Under the pieces are notes generated by a model that saw nothing but the letters and a program-made list of their open reading frames with translations, had not been told where the DNA came from and searched no databases. A stretch of 12,609 bases of DNA from Euperipatoides rowelli. Taxonomy: Eukaryota; Onychophora; Udeonychophora; Euonychophora; Peripatopsidae. The position numbers were made by a program, and so were the translations under genes. Positions 1 to 7,730 of this stretch are shown one piece after another. The stretch lies in the NCBI GenBank assembly GCA_003024985.2, contig PXIH01S0061952.1, one strand, 5' to 3'. Position 1 is the first letter of the stretch. Each line of letters opens with the position of its first letter.

Positions 1-31
1 TACTTGTTATCTTAATGTATTTTTTTTACAG

Positions 32-79
32 GCATAGTGCTGCAAGAAAGAATATTCACCACTACTTTAGTAATTTAGA
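32..79 (+). CDS. Internal exon 1 of an unrecognised split host gene (partial)
   Basis: A 48 nt segment lies between a T-rich acceptor (TTTTTTTACAG, ending at 31) and a strong donor (GTAAGT at 80). Only one frame is open. It starts after one base that completes an earlier codon and encodes 15 residues, beginning HSAARKNIHHYF. Two bases (GA) are left over at the end. Exon 7423-7486 begins with exactly one base (A) before its own open frame, so the joined codon is GAA (Glu) and the phases match. The 5' part of the gene lies outside the window. I do not recognise the protein. A short exon like this could arise by chance; support comes from the phase chain through all five exons. Confidence 0.5.
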
Positions 80-210
80 GTAAGTTTGTTTTTGTTCATT
101 TAGAATTATTTTTTTTTACTTCTGTGATTTTTTTAAATAAGGATATTAGGTAAATGTTCAAGGTTAAATTTCAATTTCCTAAAATGTATAAACATAAAAC
201 TCTTGAGAAA

Positions 211-950
211 TGTAAGAAATGGTTGTATTTAAATTTCTTTCATAAAAAAATGTATAGTATATTTTCATTTCTTCCTAAGAAAAATAGTATTTTCACTTTT
301 TAAATTTAGCATTGTTTTCAAAACATTTAATTCAAATTGTTTTGGTTTGTACTAATATATCCTTCTTGCCTGGGCATGGGATAGGGTCTTACATGCTGGC
401 TCACTTTTCTTTTATTTGTATTTATTTTGCACTTGTTAAATCTGCTCAATACTGTATCACTAAACTTTATAATTTTTTGACTACAATTCATTTGTTTTGG
501 TGGTTGGTTCTCGTCTCCTTTTGAATCTGTTTGAGGGGAGGATGAGAGAAGCATCAAGATTTAAAGTTATCTTGCGATATTTTAATGTACATGGGTTTTT
601 TCTTTGCTTGGCCTTTCTGCTTGAATAGCTGATCTCTCTATCTGGGTCTGTCTGTGTGGAGGCTTAGGGAAACATCAGGTTTTAAGATTATTTTGTGATA
701 TATTCTATCTTGCGATAGGATCCAGGTTAGTATTTTCATTTGATTATGAAGATCCTGAAAATTGGTAATCTAATCTAGTATGGATATGCACATGGGTTTT
801 ATTTCTTTGCTTGAGCCTTTATGCATGAGTAGTAAACCTCTCCATTTGGGTCTGTGGTGTGCAGGCTTAGCGTCTGATGATTTTGGCTTTTTAGACAGTA
901 GTTTACGGGTTGTTGTAAATGTAAACAGAAAATAATGGGTTATATCAATC
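211..950 (+). repeat. Left LTR-like direct repeat of the outer gypsy element
   Basis: Starts TGTAAGAAATGG, matching TGTATGAAATGG at 5941, and stays similar with indels to about 947-954 (AATGGGTTATATCA against AATGGGTTATATAA at about 6603). Shared blocks include the 'TTATTTGTATTTATTTTGC' stretch near 411-430 and the 'GGTTGGTTCTCGTC' block near 503. It starts with TG and probably ends in CA at 947. This copy carries an internal tandem duplication absent from the right copy. The direct orientation and the enclosed pol relics make LTR the best reading. An older segmental duplication is a weaker alternative. Confidence 0.7.
560..875 (+). repeat. Tandem duplication inside the left LTR
   Basis: A block at about 565-675 (TTATCTTGCGATAT, TACATGGGTTTT, CTTTGCTTG, TCTGGGTCTGT, GGAGGCTTAG) recurs at about 705-870 (ATCTTGCGATAG, CACATGGGTTTT, CTTTGCTTGAGCC, TTGGGTCTGT, GCAGGCTTAG). 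The right LTR has a single equivalent at about 6282-6385. The duplication therefore arose in this copy after insertion, or the right copy lost one unit. Confidence 0.6.
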
Positions 951-1085
951 CTGGCCTTATAAAATCAGATAAAGTTTCAGTTTTCAATAATTGATTGTGT
1001 TTTAAGTAATTGATGGAACCATTAAGCTAAATATATCCACCCTTAGGGGAATACTAAAAAATTAAACATAAGTAAGAAAATCACA

Positions 1086-1720
1086 GAATCCTTCAGTAAT
1101 CTTTTGTCTCAGTTTCATGATGAGTTGGTAGAGGACATCACTAAAATTAAGGGAACAAATTATAAGACTAACTTGCTCTCTGATTGTTTTATCTATTCAC
1201 ACCAAAACAGGTTTTCGCACTTGATGTTGGGGTCCTTATGAATAAAATTGATAAGTTATAAAAGCAAACATTATTAAAAGGACAGAGGGTTCATGAAACA
1301 CTCCCATCTTGACAATTCCTCATTCCATATTCAGATTGTCATGGACCTTGGGAAATTGAATGAAGTCATTGATGCTATTCCTTATCCTTTCATAAGGATT
1401 GATGACATTTTGGCTAGCTTAGCTAGATCCATTTCTTTTCTAACCTGGATCTTAATAATGGATTCTTCCAAATCGGCTTGGATGAGAACATCAAGGATAG
1501 ATTCTGCTTTACTACACTTTAGGGGCATTATTGCATGGAATGTCTCCCTCAAGGGTTTGTTACTACAGCTTCATGTGGTCAAAAAATTTATGAATGATGT
1601 GCTTCATGATCTGATAGGCAGGTGAAAGTCTTTGTATATCAGGATGATGAGTTGTGCACACTGCCACAGCTGAGGAACATGTGGAAGTTCTGCAAGAATT
1701 AATCTTTAGACTGCAGAAGA
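1086..1720 (+). pseudogene. Ty3/gypsy reverse transcriptase relic (outer element)
   Basis: The pre-RT linker starts at 1086 with FSNLLSQFHDELVEDI, followed by in-frame stops. The same frame then runs 1293-1625 with LGKLNEVIDAIPYPFIRIDD, the fingers/palm entry typical of gypsy RT, and FMNDVLHDLI near its end. A frameshift precedes VKVFVYQDDE at about 1622-1650, which keeps the Y-x-D-D catalytic box, followed by TAEEHVEVLQELIFRLQK to about 1718. The region around 1440-1500 that should carry the first catalytic Asp is poorly preserved. The RT would copy element RNA into DNA; this copy cannot. From 1721 to about 1950 the thumb region is only weakly readable. Confidence 0.85.
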
Positions 1721-1949
1721 TTTAGCTGGTGACCAGACCATTCAAGTGCAAATTCCTAGAACTCATCATGGACTAAGATGGGCCCCACCCCATCTTGAAA
1801 AATATATCTATCATTCATAATATTGACAGACCATGAACTGTTAAACAAGTTTGTTCATTCATTCATGATGTCTTTCAATTTCTATCAAAACTATAAAGGG
1901 GATAACTGACATTGCGGCACTTGTTTAAAACCTTATAAAAAGGTCAGGT

Positions 1950-2240
1950 TAAGATAGCATGGAGTGATGAGGGCAAACATGCATTTCAATTTTTAAAATC
2001 TGCTCCATTGTTGTCACATCCACACTTTGATTTGCCAGTCATATTGAAGTTAGATGTATTCCATATCTCTATTGGGTCTGTATTAGAACAAGATAAAGAT
2101 GGTAGAGTACATCCTGTGACTTTTTGTAGCAGAAAGTTAAATGCAGCTGAACAAATTTACATCAGAATTTAATGTGAGGTCTTGATAATTGACTGTGCTC
2201 TGAAGCAATTTTGTCACTGTGTATGGTTATGAGATATTGC
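1950..2240 (+). pseudogene. Ty3/gypsy RNase H relic (outer element)
   Basis: From about 1960 the frame reads WSDEGKHAFQFLKSAPLLSH, then ILKLDVFHISIGSVLEQDKD, then HPVTFCSRKLNAAEQIY. These are the tether and RNase H hallmarks of gypsy elements (usual form: W..E...AF..LK...; D as in TDAS; HP..F.SRKL...E). The Asp of the first catalytic block is kept. A stop at about 2170 interrupts the block carrying the next Glu, after which CEVLIIDCALKQF continues. The sequence fades just before the nested insertion at 2278. Confidence 0.85.
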
Positions 2241-2272
2241 TCTAGCTTAAGGATAGCAATCAAAGACTTATG

Positions 2273-2277
2273 AAGTG
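2273..2277. repeat. Left target site duplication of the nested LTR element (AAGTG)
   Basis: AAGTG directly precedes the nested element; AGGTG follows it at 4080-4084, one mismatch. Removing the element plus one copy joins the outer element's RNase H side to its connection domain with the conserved Trp codon (TGG) rebuilt in frame with the sequence from 4083 on, which independently supports this boundary. Five base duplications are usual for Ty3/gypsy integrases. Confidence 0.7.
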
Positions 2278-2523
2278 TGTTATGTTATGTTATGTCTTGT
2301 TGACATAAATAATAACACTAATGATATCGTAATATCAATATATATAGTAATATGATAACACTAATAATAAACACTACTAGTAAACAATAAAGGTTATGAA
2401 AGAAACACACTAATGACTTGCTTACTATTACTGTATGTGTGCTTGATACCACATAGCTTAAGCTATCTCATCATGCCACTCTATTTATTGTCTCACTAAT
2501 ATTTAATCGCTAACAATATTACA
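2278..2523 (-). repeat. LTR of the nested element (3' LTR in element sense)
   Basis: Read on + it runs from TGTTATGTTATG to ACAATATTACA; in element sense it starts TGTAATATTG and ends ATAACA, so the TG...CA termini are intact. It aligns along its whole length with 3845-4079, sharing AATAACACTAATGATAT, AATAATAAACACTA, GGTTATGAAAG and TTTATTGTCTCACTAATATT. This copy has three TGTTA units at its outer edge where the other copy has one. Confidence 0.88.
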
Positions 2524-2545
2524 TTACCCCCTTTTAATTTTCTCT
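2524..2545 (-). other. Polypurine tract of the nested element
   Basis: On the - strand the sequence AAAATTAAAAGGGGGTAA directly abuts the LTR start TGTAATATT. A purine run ending in Gs beside the 3' LTR is the usual primer for plus-strand synthesis in LTR elements. It confirms the - orientation of the element. Further upstream in element sense is another purine-rich run (about 2546-2570). Confidence 0.75.
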
Positions 2546-2704
2546 CTTCCTCTTCTTTTTTTTTTCTTTACATGTCTTCAAACAACCTTGTAGGTATTTT
2601 TATGTCTCTCCATTTGTGTCCATTCTGACTTTGTTCAGGTGCGGGAGGTTCAAAAGATTCTGTCTTGTCTTCTTTGGGTATATTATGTTTTTCTTGCTTT
2701 CCAA

Positions 2705-3635
2705 TCATTTAAAATGGTTTGCATTTCTCATTACACAGTGTCCATTTCTTTCAGAGGTAATCATGGGTCCTTTTACTGTGGTGACAATGTATGGCTTGAT
2801 ATCAAAGGGTGTTGTCATCTTGTTTTTACATTCTTGTCTGGCCAAAACCATGTCTCCTATTTTAGGATTGTCCATGAGTCTGTGATGACTGTCGTAATAT
2901 TTTTCTTTCTACTTTTGAGTCATCTATTCTCTGTTGTGCTAACTCTTTAGAAATCGTAGGTGACATTGGAAGACCAAGTGTTACGGGAAGACCAATGTTA
3001 ATTTTCCTATTCATGAAAAGTTTTGCTGGGGATAACTTCATGATCATGTGTGGTGTCACTTTAAAGTTGAGTAGTAATATGTCCAGATCCTTCTTCCAGT
3101 TATTGTGTTCTAAATGAGCAATCTATAAAATTTTTGTGATTATCCCATTGAAACGTTCAACTTCTCAATTGATTGTGCCCATAGAGGTGTTATTTTTTGG
3201 TGTTGTATGCCAAGGTTAGTTGTGAATTGTTTAAATTGTTGACTGTTATATGGAGGTCCGTTATCACTGAATATTTTATTGGGTATTCCAAAAATTAAGA
3301 AGATGTGTTCTAGTTTTGGGATATTTGCATTTGCTGATGTAGAGTTGACTATCATCACTATTGGGAATTTGATGGCAGTGGATCTTTATGATATATGGAG
3401 ACATTATTCCATGGTTGTTTTGGTGTATTTGTAATAAAAAGTCATAGTTATGATTTATTGTCAGTTGCATGTTTTAATTTTCTCTTTCACTTTGGGTCCA
3501 TTCCATAAAACCATATCCTTTCTCATAACAACTGTTTGGTTTTTACTATTCCTTTATGTCCAGCATGTGCAATGGTGACTACTTTGTCTTGTAGAGTTGT
3601 GGGTATTATGAGTCGATGTCCTCTTAGTACCAAAA
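2705..3635 (-). pseudogene. Integrase relic of the nested element
   Basis: On the - strand, from about 3635 the text reads VLRGHRLIIPTTLQDKV, then the zinc-finger half IAHAGHKGIVKTKQLL, the core start WNNVSIYHKDPLPS (the usual first catalytic Asp is Tyr), and STSANANIPKLEHIF..FGIP, followed by SDNGPPYNSQQFKQF, which keeps the second Asp. The block normally carrying the catalytic Glu reads WAQSIEKLN and seems to lack it. The C-terminal part continues with HNNWKKDLD, SPAKLFMNRKI, GLP, AQQRIDDSK, and finally KIGDMVLARQE and FDIKPYIVTTVKGPMI, with a stop at 2705-2707. Several frameshifts and stops are present. It would have inserted element DNA into the genome; it is dead. Confidence 0.88.
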
Positions 3636-3639
3636 TGTT

Positions 3640-3820
3640 ATTTGCTGCCTCTTCCATATAATGGAGCAGCAATCATCATTTTCTTGTGTCTTTAATGTTT
3701 GTTGCTATGATCAAATTCTCAAATTTTTTCAGATATTTTTTTCCATCTTTGACCCCAAGAATGCATATCCGATTCACAATCAAATGCTTGAAAAACTGGA
3801 ATGCTGTTGTTCATCACCAT
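3640..3820 (-). pseudogene. N-terminal gag relic of the nested element
   Basis: On the - strand an ATG at 3820-3818 opens MVMNNSIPVFQAFD, then DMHSWGQRWKK. After a frameshift it continues as KKFENLIIATNIKDTRK and LLLHYMEEA. The pattern F..FD...(D/S)...RW.KW...F...L and R..LLLHY.GE is typical of the capsid N-terminus of invertebrate gypsy elements. The gag frame stops matching at about 3640 and the integrase frame begins almost at once, which places the internal deletion there. ATG choice: first Met after the LTR, about 25 bases in. Confidence 0.7.
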
Positions 3821-3830
3821 CTTTTTTTTT

Positions 3831-3842
3831 CCTTCTTTGCCA
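3831..3842 (-). other. Possible primer binding site of the nested element
   Basis: In element sense TGGCAAAGAAGG starts two bases after the LTR end (ATAACA). Its position and TGG start fit a tRNA primer site. I cannot assign a tRNA, and the site may be mutated. Confidence 0.35.
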
Positions 3843-3844
3843 GA

Positions 3845-4079
3845 TGTTATGTCTTCCTGACATACATAATAACACTAATGATATGGTAATATCAATAATA
3901 TAATAATATGGTAATTCTAATAATAAACACTAATTGTAAACAATTAGGGTTATGAAAGGAACACACTAAGGACTTGCATACTGTTACTGTATGTGCGCTT
4001 GAAGCCACATTGCCTAAGCTATCCCATCATGCCATTCTGTTTATTGTCTCACTAATATTTAACCCCTTACAATATTACA
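3845..4079 (-). repeat. LTR of the nested element (5' LTR in element sense)
   Basis: Direct repeat partner of 2278-2523, from TGTTATGTCTTCC to ACAATATTACA on +, about 235 bp. The two copies differ at many positions and by small indels, so the insertion is not recent. AGGTG follows at 4080-4084 as the right target duplication. Confidence 0.88.
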
Positions 4080-4560
4080 AGGTGGATGTTACAAATACAG
4101 GATTATAGGCTCAAAAATTCAGTATTTGCGTGTTATGTTAAATTATGTAGCAGATATGCTGTCTTGTAAGTTAAAGGCTGAACAATAGATTCAGATCAGT
4201 ATCCTGAAGCAACTGAAAATGATCATTAATGATTTCATTAAACAGGGAGGAAGAGACGGATGAACAATATAAGAAGTTAATTAAGAGCATTGGAATGATG
4301 AATTTAAAGAAAAGGAACATTCTGTTGACCAATATAAGATCCTCTTAAAACTTGTATTCCCAGATCATAAATTGGGATTGAGGTTTAGAAAACTAGACCC
4401 TCACTTTATAATAACAAAATTATTTTCAATTATCATGACCAGATTCATTCCGGACATTTTTCAGCTGCAAAGTTGGCTTCTAAGTTAAATAAACTGTTCA
4501 CATGGGACAATATGTTTAAAAACATTCTTCAGTATGTTTGTTTCAAGGAAAAATGCCAAT
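4080..4560 (+). pseudogene. Connection domain and integrase zinc finger of the outer gypsy element
   Basis: Directly after the nested element the frame resumes with RWMLQIQDYRLKN, then in a shifted frame VMLNYVADMLSCK, the connection motif usually seen as ...N.VADALSR. A weakly readable stretch follows. At 4434-4560 HDQIHSGHFSAAKLASKL, TWDNMFKNILQYV and CFKEKCQ give the H...H / C...C zinc finger of gypsy integrases, with four residues instead of two between the cysteines. These pieces continue the RNase H relic that ends before 2278. Confidence 0.8.
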
Positions 4561-4599
4561 GAAGGAACCTTCAGCATGCAAAAGCTCTTTCCAGGAAGT

Positions 4600-4990
4600 G
4601 AAACCACCTTTGCAGCATCTAGTTGTGACTTACATGAACCCTTCTGTTGGATAAAAAGAAAAAAGAAATATTTGATTATATTGGTTGATTATTTCTCATG
4701 TTATTGTTATCCATTTTTTATCCCAAAAATGGAATTTGCCACTATCTCTCAAGACTGTATAGAGAACAATTTGGCTAAATATGGTGCCTCTTAGAAATTA
4801 TCTCAGATTATGGAGGCTAGTTTTATCAGTGGGCTCTTTCAAGTCTCTGTGTGAAGTTCAGTGTGTGAACAATTTCAATGCCACCAGCTTTAAACCTTGT
4901 AGTAATGGAGTCACAAAAGACTAAATTCTAAGATTATAGTGGTACTGTCACATATTTGTTATATTCACCTCAGAAACTGGGCTTGGTTCT
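4600..4990 (+). pseudogene. Integrase catalytic core relic of the outer gypsy element
   Basis: The open stretch ending at 4794 contains KKKYLIILVDYFSCY, matching the common (N)KYIL..VD.FS strand of gypsy integrase cores. It is followed, around a stop, by EIISDYGG (about 4794-4817), which keeps the second catalytic Asp. The first Asp region (about 4620-4650) is not clearly preserved. Near 4900 SNGVTK stands where NG..E is expected, so the catalytic Glu appears lost. Further traces run to about 4990 and then fade; 4990-5195 is only faintly pol-like. Confidence 0.7.
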
Positions 4991-5195
4991 ACCACATGCG
5001 CTCTTCAGCATACATAACATAGTGCAAAGAAGTAGTGGAGAAACCCATATACTTAATCCACTGCTCTATCACTAGGCCTATCTATCACCCCTGATAGAAG
5101 GTTTTCATCAATACATGACTTTGTCAAGCAAGTTATTACAATAGTGGAGATAACTTGGTTTACCATTAAGTGCTGAGAAAAATTGTAAGACTCAG

Positions 5196-5432
5196 AATTC
5201 AAACAGAANACCCAGAGACTTTGAAGAAGAGCAAAAAGTGCTCCACCCCTATACTGGTAAGAACCGAAAATTAAAATATAGGTTTGTTGGACCATGCAGA
5301 ATAGTTGAAAGGAAGGAGGTTGTAAATTTTAAATTTAGTGATGTAAAAGAAATTGATAGTGTAAAATTAGTGCATATATATAAATTAAAACATTTCTATG
5401 AAAGAAAAGTTATAATGACAGGGCACCACTGA
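5196..5432 (+). pseudogene. Integrase C-terminal (GPF/Y-type) domain relic of the outer element
   Basis: The frame reads KVLHPYTGKNRKLKYRFVGP, then CRIVERKEVVNFKF, VKLVHIYKLKHFYER and a stop at 5430. This matches the gypsy integrase tail, normally (D).V.L......RKL...W.GPY.I.........VH..RLKP(Y/F). Here GPY/F is GPC. The ambiguous base N at about 5209 lies just upstream. This domain binds DNA non-specifically in the intact enzyme. Confidence 0.8.
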
Positions 5433-5660
5433 TGAGGAAGTTGAGAAAATATATTTTGCAATATAGAATTGTGGTCCAGAAGTCAAACTAGACACAGTAG
5501 AACCTCACATGTTGAAACTGACAATGGTGATTCTAATGATGTTGATTCTGAAGATAGACTTGTTCCAGAAACAATAGATGAATGGCCTTTCACTGCTGAG
5601 TCAAATAATCCATCAAGTCATTCTGATTCTGTTGATGGTTTAAGATGTTTGACCAGTTGA
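5433..5660 (+). pseudogene. Acidic, Ser-rich pol tail of the outer element
   Basis: In the same frame as the domain before it, after one stop, an open run of 63 codons (from 5469) reads SRSQTRHSRTSHVETDNGDS, then DVDSEDRLVPETIDEWPF and a Ser-rich stretch, ending at a stop at 5658-5660. Acidic, low-complexity tails after the integrase are common in gypsy pol. The Met at 5469 is internal and not a true start. Confidence 0.55.
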
Positions 5661-5940
5661 CCAGATTTCTGAATTACAGTATGGTGATAATATTTCTAAG
5701 GTTTCGGTGTCTCCTGTGCATCTCAGTTGGCCTCATCTTATAATATTTTTCCTTCTGCAGTCAGGGTTTTGTCTTTCATAGGAAGTAGAGGGCGCTCTTC
5801 CTGCTGATTACTTAGTCATATGGGTTACCTTCTGCTTGGAAATAAAAAGTAATCTCAGTCTGTAATGGCTTCATTATCAAGAGTTTTACAAAACAAGTTT
5901 TTTTTTCCTTCTGGTTCATTGCTATTGGGATGACATCTAA
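5661..5940 (+). other. Region between the pol end and the right LTR
   Basis: No coding trace. It holds a G-rich purine stretch with AGTAGAGGGCGCTCTTCC (about 5784-5801), an AATAAA at about 5841, and a segment ending TTTTACA (about 5899). These features look like part of a short LTR and are discussed as a finding. No convincing polypurine tract sits directly before 5941. Confidence 0.4.
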
Positions 5941-6605
5941 TGTATGAAATGGTTTTATATTTTTTCATAATAAAAAAATGTATATTTTCATTTCTTCCAA
6001 GAAAAATAATATTTTTCACTTTTAAAATTTAGCTTTGTTTTCAAAACATCTAATTTAAATATTTTATATCCTCCTTGCTTGGGGCACTGGATAGCGTTTA
6101 CATGATGTTTCACTTTCATTTATTTGTATTTATTTTGCCCTTGTTAAATCTGTTCAATACTGTATCAACTTAACTTTATATATTTTTTTACTATAAAAAT
6201 TAATATTTTTGATGGTTGGTTCTCGTCCTATTTTGTATCAGTATGGGGGGGGAAGAGCAGGAGAGAAACATATTGTTATAAACTTATCTTGTGATATGAA
6301 TATGCTTATGGGTTTATTCTTTACTTGAGCTTTTCTGCAGGGTATATAACTTGTCAGTTTGGTCTGTGTGTGTGGAGGATATGTCAGATCATATTGATTA
6401 ATTTCATACATTTAAAGTGATAGTTTTTGACTTTTATTGATATTTTTTTATTACTTGCAATTTTGGTTGAACGGCCTTTTATTTGTTAATTTAGTTAAAT
6501 AAAAATATAATCATAGTGTATTATATGAATTTATATTTTCTCCTTTAAGACAGTAGTTTAAGGGTTGGTTTAAATGTGAATAGGAAAGAATGGGTTATAT
6601 AAATC
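5941..6605 (+). repeat. Right LTR-like direct repeat of the outer gypsy element
   Basis: Partner of 211-~950. It begins TGTATGAAATGG and includes TTTTCAAAACAT, GATGGTTGGTTCTCGTC, GGTTTATTCTTTACTTGAGC, GACAGTAGTTTAAGGGTTG and AATGGGTTATATAA. It lacks the left copy's internal duplication but has about 150 extra AT-rich bases near 6390-6545. Divergence between the copies is considerable, which implies an old insertion if they are LTRs. The terminal CA expected at about 6603 reads AA. Confidence 0.7.
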
Positions 6606-7422
6606 TTGGTTTTAAATTAATAATCGATTATTTAAAATTATTTATTTTGAAAGAATATCTAAATAAATCTAAAAATGTATTTATTTGAGAAAGTTACTAT
6701 ATCGTAGTGATTTCATTTATCTATATATTGAATTAGTGAGTAATTTTGAAAGATCTTTGCTATAAGTAGTTATTATATATTTTATTGTAATTTAATTTTT
6801 CTTATTGTGTATTCGGCTGATAATGAGTGCAGTTTTTATTAAGTAGGGAGATTATTTTATATAAAATATTAAATTTCTACCTGTAGGTGTTATTTGAGTT
6901 TTGGGTCCTCATTAATTTATAGGCATAAAAGGGTTAATAAATGAAAGGGGAAAATTTTCCTGTTACTGTCAGAGAAGTTTTCAGTGGAGTGGTATTTCAC
7001 CCAATATTTAATAATATTACACCATATACATTTCCTTGCTTATTATATAAACGTGTTTGCAAATCACCAAAATTGTCGAATTGTGTTCTATTTTGTGGCA
7101 AATTGGCAACCCTCATAATTTTTTTTTAAAAGCCTTTTTCTTATTCCTAAATTTTTAGGGAATACTGAATTTTTATTTTTTTTTTTTAAATTTAATTTTG
7201 TTAAATTTTAGCTATTTTTGGCCCTATTTTATGGCAAATTGGCAAAAGTGAATAAAAAAAAACAACTAATCAAATTCTTAATTTTGGCTTTTTTTTTTTG
7301 TTTAATTTTGGTGATTTTTTTTAAAAAAAGTTGGACATCCATGATGTAAACAGATTATGTCTTGACTTCATTTAATAATGGGTTTTGATTCTTTATTTAT
7401 TTATTTATTCTTTAAATTTCAG
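6606..7422 (+). other. Rest of intron 1, AT-rich with poly-T runs
   Basis: No coding signal that I trust. A 22 bp block, CTATTTTGTGGCAAATTGGCAA at 7088-7109, recurs with one change at 7224-7245, 136 bp apart, in a poly-T-rich setting. This suggests a decayed tandem duplication. A TTTA microsatellite lies at about 7391-7408. The intron ends at the acceptor TTTAAATTTCAG. Confidence 0.5.
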
Positions 7423-7486
7423 ATCCCGAAAATGTTGTCTTAGTCTGACAGGGGGCAAAACTACTGCGACCAATAAACTGAAATTG
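7423..7486 (+). CDS. Internal exon 2 of the host gene
   Basis: A 64 nt segment lies between acceptor TTTAAATTTCAG and donor GTGAGA (7487). Only one of three frames is open. It starts after one base and encodes 21 residues including TGGKTTATNKLKL, ending on a codon boundary. The first base completes the codon left by exon 32-79. The local base composition is visibly richer in G and C than the flanking intron. Function unknown. Confidence 0.55.
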
Positions 7487-7547
7487 GTGAGAATGTAACT
7501 CAATTTTTTTTTAAAAAATAAATAAAATAATTTTACTCATTGGAAAT

Positions 7548-7682
7548 CACTCCATCCATCCATTATAAATCTACTCCATCCATACATCCACCCACCCATC
7601 TATCCATCCATTGTAAATCTATTGCATCCATTCCATTCATCTATCTATCATCCATCTATCAATCTATCATTCATCGATCCAT
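7548..7682. repeat. ATCC/ATCT tetranucleotide microsatellite in intron 2
   Basis: Imperfect repeats of CCAT, CCATC and CTAT fill most of the 244 bp intron, with two copies of TATAAATCTA/TGTAAATCTA embedded. A long open frame across this stretch (Ser/Ile/His-rich) is only a by-product of the repeat. Confidence 0.85.
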
Positions 7683-7730
7683 TTATACCTTAAGTTTTTT
7701 TTTAAATATTTTCCTTTTCTTTTTTTATAG

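Larger units (their letters stand above)
2278..4079 (-). mobile_element. Nested, internally deleted Ty3/gypsy LTR element
   Basis: An element of about 1.8 kb with two LTRs in direct orientation (246 and 235 bp), a polypurine tract beside the downstream LTR, and coding relics all on the - strand. In its own sense the order is LTR (4079-3845), likely primer site, start of gag (from 3820), integrase (from about 3635 to 2705), polypurine tract, LTR (2523-2278). The rest of gag, protease, RT and RNase H are missing. The integrase resembles the invertebrate gypsy group often annotated as K02A2.6-like. It lies antisense inside the outer gypsy element and therefore inserted later. Confidence 0.85.
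211..6605 (+). mobile_element. Decayed Ty3/gypsy LTR retrotransposon (outer element)
   Basis: Two direct repeats of about 700 bp flank relics of a Ty3/gypsy pol gene in canonical order: RT (1086-1720), RNase H (about 1950-2235), connection and HHCC zinc finger (4080-4560), integrase core (about 4610-4930), GPF/Y C-terminus (5234-5432) and an acidic tail to 5660. The reading frame is broken by many stops and frameshifts. Gag, protease and the leader are absent, since only about 130 bp separates the left LTR from the pre-RT region. A second LTR element interrupts it at 2278-4079. No clear target duplication is seen at the outer ends. It is in the same sense as the host gene. It is certainly inactive. 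Confidence 0.8.
80..7422 (+). other. Intron 1 of the host gene (7343 bp), filled with retrotransposons
   Basis: Inferred from the donor at 80-85 (GTAAGT) and the acceptor TTTAAATTTCAG ending at 7422. Bases 80-210 are plain AT-rich intron with nothing I can identify. The gypsy element occupies 211 to about 6605. The rest (6606-7422) is AT-rich and poly-T-rich. This intron is far longer than its neighbours of 244 and 97 bp, and the transposons account for nearly all of the excess. Confidence 0.5.

Noticed and set aside
190-205. Short inverted match of AAACATAAAACTCTTGAG to the sequence near 5874
   Set aside because: About 12 bases in AT-rich DNA, expected by chance, with no supporting structure.
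312-557. Overlapping open frames on both strands (70 and 76 codons)
   Set aside because: They lie inside the left LTR-like repeat, are not preserved in the right copy and show no protein pattern.
2616-2950. Two + strand open frames of 89 and 103 codons
   Set aside because: They are antisense to the integrase C-terminal relic of the nested element, which matches known gypsy sequence on the - strand.
3661-3903. Two + strand open frames of 80 and 67 codons
   Set aside because: Antisense to the gag relic and running into the LTR of the nested element.
5053-5295. Open frame on the - strand, 80 codons
   Set aside because: Antisense to the integrase C-terminus of the outer element and crosses the ambiguous base at 5209.
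6941-7129. Open frame of 62 codons on +
   Set aside because: No splice signals with a matching phase, ends in a poly-T run and shows no recognisable motif.
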